Part shown: positions 5,053-7,506 of the stretch, one piece after another
Position numbering within the stretch: the stretch's first letter is position 1
Layout of the letters: each line of letters opens with the position of its first letter
Program-made: the position numbers and the translations under genes
Source of the DNA: Caldifarciminota bacterium
Lineage (GTDB): Bacteria > Hydrothermota > Tepidihabitantia > Tepidihabitantales > Tepidihabitantaceae
DNA length: 7,506 nt
Reading direction: 5' to 3'
Assembly: GCA_903908785.1 (NCBI GenBank)
Contig: CAIVTL010000669.1
Coordinates: 1 to 7,506 of the forward strand
The notes under the pieces: generated by a model
Told to the model about the DNA's origin: nothing
What the model saw: the letters and a program-made list of their open reading frames with translations, nothing else
The model's database searches: none

Positions 5053-6508
5053 CCTCCAGCAGTTCGCGGATCGTCTCCCGGTCATCGAAGTGCCGGCGTT
5101 CGGTGCCGACAATCTGGTAGTCTTCGTGTCCCTTGCCGGCAACCACAACCGTATCTCCGGGTCCCGCCTGTGCCAGTGCGCGGCGGATTGCCTCACGCCG
5201 GTTCGGTTCCACGACCTTCTCGGCGGTGCCCATTCCGCGCCCGACCTCATCAATGATCGCCTGCGGCGATTCGCCGCGCGGGTTGTCGGAGGTGACCACC
5301 GACGCATCCGCGAGCTGCGCTACCGCCTCGCCCATCAGCGGCCGCTTGCCGCGGTCTCGGTCGCCGCCGCAGCCGAACACGACTATCACCCGGCCGCTGG
5401 TGAATTCCCTGACCGTCGAAAGCACCCGCCGCAGCGCGTCGGGAGTGTGGGCGAAATCCACGAAGACCCGGAACGGCTGCCCGGCGTCAACGGGTTCGAG
5501 CCGGCCGGGAACCGCGGCCAGGGCTTCAGCGCCGGCTGCCATCAAGTCCGGCGACCACCCTAACGCTTTGCCGGTCCCGAACGCGGCCAGCAGGTTGAGA
5601 AGATTGTGCCGGCCGGCCAGCTTCAACCGCACCGGCCGGATTCGACCGTCCGCGCTCACTTCACAGTCCAGGCCGTCCGGTCGCACCGCAGTGACCTTGC
5701 CCCAGATATCCGGCACCGGTTCGAGGTCGGGCCGTGTGCCGTACGAGATGACCCGGGCCCGCGCCCGGTTCGGAATCTCCCGGCCCATGGCATCGTCGAG
5801 GTTCGTGACCGCGGTCGCCGTCGGCGTCAACCCCGTGAAGAGTTTCATCTTCGCTTCCCGGTAGGCGTCAAGCGTCCGGTGGAAGTCGAGATGGTCCTGG
5901 GTCAGGTTCGTAAAAGCACCAACCTTGAAGTCGAGGTCAAACACCCGGTCCAGTTCCAGCGAGTGCGAGGAAACCTCGGCGATGCAAAGCGGGACCTGTT
6001 TCTCTACCAGCTTTGCCAGCAGTTGCGTGAAATCCAGGCTCTCCGGCGTGGTCTGACCGGCCCTCCGGGTTTCGCTCCCGTCCCAGTACTCGATGGTCCC
6101 GACGAATCCCGGCTCGATGCCGGCCTGCCTTGCCATCGACCGCAGCAGGAAGGCCGTCGTGGTCTTGCCGTTCGTTCCGGTGACGCCAACGAGGCTCAGC
6201 TTGCGGGCCGGGAAATCGTAGAACCGGTTCGCGACCTGCGCCAGGAACCGACGCGGACTCTTCGTCTGTATCACGGCCACCCAGTTCTTACGCACGCTGT
6301 TGACGTCGGTGGTTGCCACCGCGACTGCGCCGCGGTTGACCGCCTCGTCAATGTACTGCTGCCCGGAGACCTTGAACCCCTCAATCGCCACGAACAAATA
6401 GCCGGGTTTCACCGCCCCCGAGTGATAGGCCAGCCCCTTCACCTCAACTGCCGAGTTGCCCTGTACGGTGCACGGAACCCCTTTGGTCAAGTCCGCTATG
6501 CGCTTCAT
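5042..6508 (-). CDS. murE: MurE, UDP-MurNAc-tripeptide synthetase (probably meso-DAP adding)
   Basis: MurE adds the third stem-peptide residue to UDP-MurNAc-L-Ala-D-Glu in an ATP-dependent reaction. The 488-residue protein shows the P-loop GTNGKTTT (111-118), EVSSHSLELDR (178-188), NLTQDHLDFH (201-210), Lys220 in REAKMKLF (the probable carbamylated lysine), GRHNLLNLLAA (299-309), VPGRLE (333-338), HTPDAL (354-359), DNPRGESP (408-415) and GKGHEDYQ (459-466). DNPR is the motif of meso-diaminopimelate-adding enzymes, so that substrate is inferred. I start at ATG 6508, which gives the family-like MKRIADL and overlaps the ftsI stop as ATGA; the frame stays open further upstream to 6652, but that stretch is ftsI and repeat sequence read in another frame. 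No Shine-Dalgarno is visible, consistent with coupling. The stop at 5042-5044 sits inside the long repeat hairpin between murE and mraY. Confidence 0.96.
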   Translation of the reverse strand: MKRIADLTKGVPCTVQGNSAVEVKGLAYHSGAVKPGYLFVAIEGFKVSGQQYIDEAVNRGAVAVATTDVNSVRKNWVAVIQTKSPRRFLAQVANRFYDFPARKLSLVGVTGTNGKTTTAFLLRSMARQAGIEPGFVGTIEYWDGSETRRAGQTTPESLDFTQLLAKLVEKQVPLCIAEVSSHSLELDRVFDLDFKVGAFTNLTQDHLDFHRTLDAYREAKMKLFTGLTPTATAVTNLDDAMGREIPNRARARVISYGTRPDLEPVPDIWGKVTAVRPDGLDCEVSADGRIRPVRLKLAGRHNLLNLLAAFGTGKALGWSPDLMAAGAEALAAVPGRLEPVDAGQPFRVFVDFAHTPDALRRVLSTVREFTSGRVIVVFGCGGDRDRGKRPLMGEAVAQLADASVVTSDNPRGESPQAIIDEVGRGMGTAEKVVEPNRREAIRRALAQAGPGDTVVVAGKGHEDYQIVGTERRHFDDRETIRELLEEQG

Positions 6509-7506
6509 AAGCGGGAGGGGATTCCGGGATTCGAGGTTTCCCGGGGTCGAGTGCCGGACGCTAGAATCCTCGATTCCTTGACCCCTTGAATCCTCTGCCT
6601 CATCCGGTCGAGCAGAATCAGGCCATCGCCAATCTGCTTGAATGCCGGGCACGCGACCGAACCGGCGAAGCGCACCGTTTTCGGCTCGTCAATCAGCACG
6701 GCGATGACGTACTGGGGCGTCTTCTTGGGAAAGAACCCGATGAAAGTCATCCGCGACCTGGTCCGCGAGTACCCGCCGCCGGGCTCGATCTTCTGAGCCG
6801 TTCCGGTCTTGCCGCAGACCGGCACTCCATCAATCTGCGCCAGCACTCCGGTTCCCTCGGTCACGGCCCGTTCCAGAATGTCCTTGATTCGTCGTGCATT
6901 CTCGGGCTTGAGCGCCTGGCGCAGCCGGGCAGGGCTGGAGCGACGCACCGCTCGACCGGATTGGCTGACCGACTCAATCAGGTAGGGCCTGACGTACGCT
7001 CCGTCATTCGCCACGCAAAGGTACGCGGCCGCCAACTGCAGCAGCGTAACGGTCACCCCCTGGCCGAAGACGACGTTCGCGAAACGCAGCGTGTTCAGTC
7101 GCTCAGGCGGGTCAATCCAGCCGCTTCCCTCGTTGGGCAGCCCGACCCCGACCATGTTGCCGAATCCGAGCGCCCGCGCCAGCTCATAGTAGCGGACCGG
7201 TTGCAGTTGCATTGAAAGCAGGGCGCAACCCGGGTTCGAGGACTTGATGAACAGCCCGGCAAAGTCGAGCACGCCATTATTATGCACGTCGTGAATCTTG
7301 CGGCTGCCGATCTGCACGTACCCGGACGAGACATCGAACGTCTGGCGGGTGATGCGGGCCGAGTCCGGGCTCTCCAGCGCCGCCGCGCAGACGACCAGCT
7401 TGAAGGACGAACCGGGCTCGAACTGGTCGGAGACGGCCGTGGACTTGTAGCTTTCCTTGGGAAACGCCGCGAACCGCGACGGGTCGTAGCCGGGGTAGTC
7501 AGCCAG
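6505..7506 (-). CDS. ftsI: FtsI (class B PBP, septal transpeptidase), 5' end beyond window
   Basis: This is the C-terminal transpeptidase domain of a class B penicillin-binding protein; its place just before murE argues for the septal enzyme FtsI (PBP3) rather than an elongation PBP. The frame is open to the right edge, giving 333 residues. All three active-site motifs are present: SSFK (window residues 33-36, in EPGSSFK, nucleophile Ser33), SSN (89-91, in KSSNPG) and KTG (233-235, in CGKTGTAQK). The domain should face the periplasm and crosslink septal peptidoglycan with FtsW. No PASTA domain follows. The usual domain end is near CPAFKQIGDGLILLDRM; the last 30 or so residues (from QRIQGVKE on) are translated from the GGATTC/GGGGTC array at this junction and look like a non-native tail. 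The TGA overlaps the murE ATG by four bases. Confidence 0.93.
   Translation of the reverse strand: MADYPGYDPSRFAAFPKESYKSTAVSDQFEPGSSFKLVVCAAALESPDSARITRQTFDVSSGYVQIGSRKIHDVHNNGVLDFAGLFIKSSNPGCALLSMQLQPVRYYELARALGFGNMVGVGLPNEGSGWIDPPERLNTLRFANVVFGQGVTVTLLQLAAAYLCVANDGAYVRPYLIESVSQSGRAVRRSSPARLRQALKPENARRIKDILERAVTEGTGVLAQIDGVPVCGKTGTAQKIEPGGGYSRTRSRMTFIGFFPKKTPQYVIAVLIDEPKTVRFAGSVACPAFKQIGDGLILLDRMRQRIQGVKESRILASGTRPRETSNPGIPSRL
6521..6597. repeat. Inverted GGATTC/GGGGTC array at the ftsI/murE junction
   Basis: GGATTCGAGG (6527-6536) is nearly complementary to CCTTGAATCC (6584-6593), and GGGGTCGAG (6543-6551) to CTTGACCCC (6577-6585). The layout again has two arms of short related units in opposite sense. 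The array is translated as the last 30 or so residues of FtsI. Its GGGGTC core recalls the heptamer at the murG end. Confidence 0.65.

Noticed and set aside
5606..6589. Plus-strand open frame of 327 codons
   Set aside because: It is antisense to murE and the ftsI end. Long antisense frames are expected in GC-rich DNA, and no family motif is visible.
6509..6652. Longer murE start at 6652 adding 48 residues
   Set aside because: The extra part is ftsI and repeat sequence read in another frame. ATG 6508 forms an ATGA overlap with ftsI and matches the usual MurE N-terminus.

Overview
The window is a tightly packed stretch of a division and cell-wall (dcw) operon. Every gene lies on the minus strand. 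In transcription order the genes are ftsI (3' part only, entering at the right edge), murE, mraY, murD, ftsW and murG (running off the left edge). Together they cover steps from UDP-MurNAc-dipeptide formation by MurD, through addition of the third residue by MurE and lipid I and II synthesis by MraY and MurG, to septal glycan polymerisation by FtsW and crosslinking by FtsI. The Mur ligases and MurG should be cytoplasmic or at the inner face of the membrane; MraY and FtsW are integral membrane proteins. MurF, normally between murE and mraY, is absent from that position.

The DNA is GC-rich (about 60% by eye) and the proteins are ordinary bacterial members of their families. MurE carries a DNPR motif, which points to meso-diaminopimelate peptidoglycan and a Gram-negative-like or candidate-phylum bacterium. 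The style of the repeats reminds me of metagenome-derived candidate phyla such as WOR-3, but that is an impression and the taxon cannot be fixed from this window. Genes are joined by ATGA overlaps (ftsI/murE, mraY/murD), an 11-base overlap (murD/ftsW) or short spacers (murE/mraY 86 bp, ftsW/murG 49 bp). No promoter, terminator, RNA gene, CRISPR or insertion sequence was seen, and no gene-free stretch exceeds 100 bases.

The unusual feature is a set of short-unit repeat arrays that occupy all the gene junctions and also lie inside murD. Four arrays (1084-1118, 2303-2375, 2681-2783, 3642-3729) belong to one family. Each is built of 7-bp units and contains a 35-bp module of five units whose fourth unit is always GTCACTC; three also have a second arm of inverted units. 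Two lie wholly inside murD and are translated in frame, one supplies the murD stop and the ftsW start, and one fills the ftsW-murG gap. Other junctions hold arrays with different units: TGACCCC heptamers at the murG end, a long hairpin of 8-bp AGGGATCA-type units between murE and mraY, a GTCAGT-like hexamer pattern at the murD start, and a GGATTC/GGGGTC inverted array that forms the ftsI tail. This looks like a repeat system that invades or grows in essential genes without breaking their frames. It resembles in concept the Rickettsia palindromic elements and the heptameric STRR repeats of cyanobacteria, but the sequences here are different.
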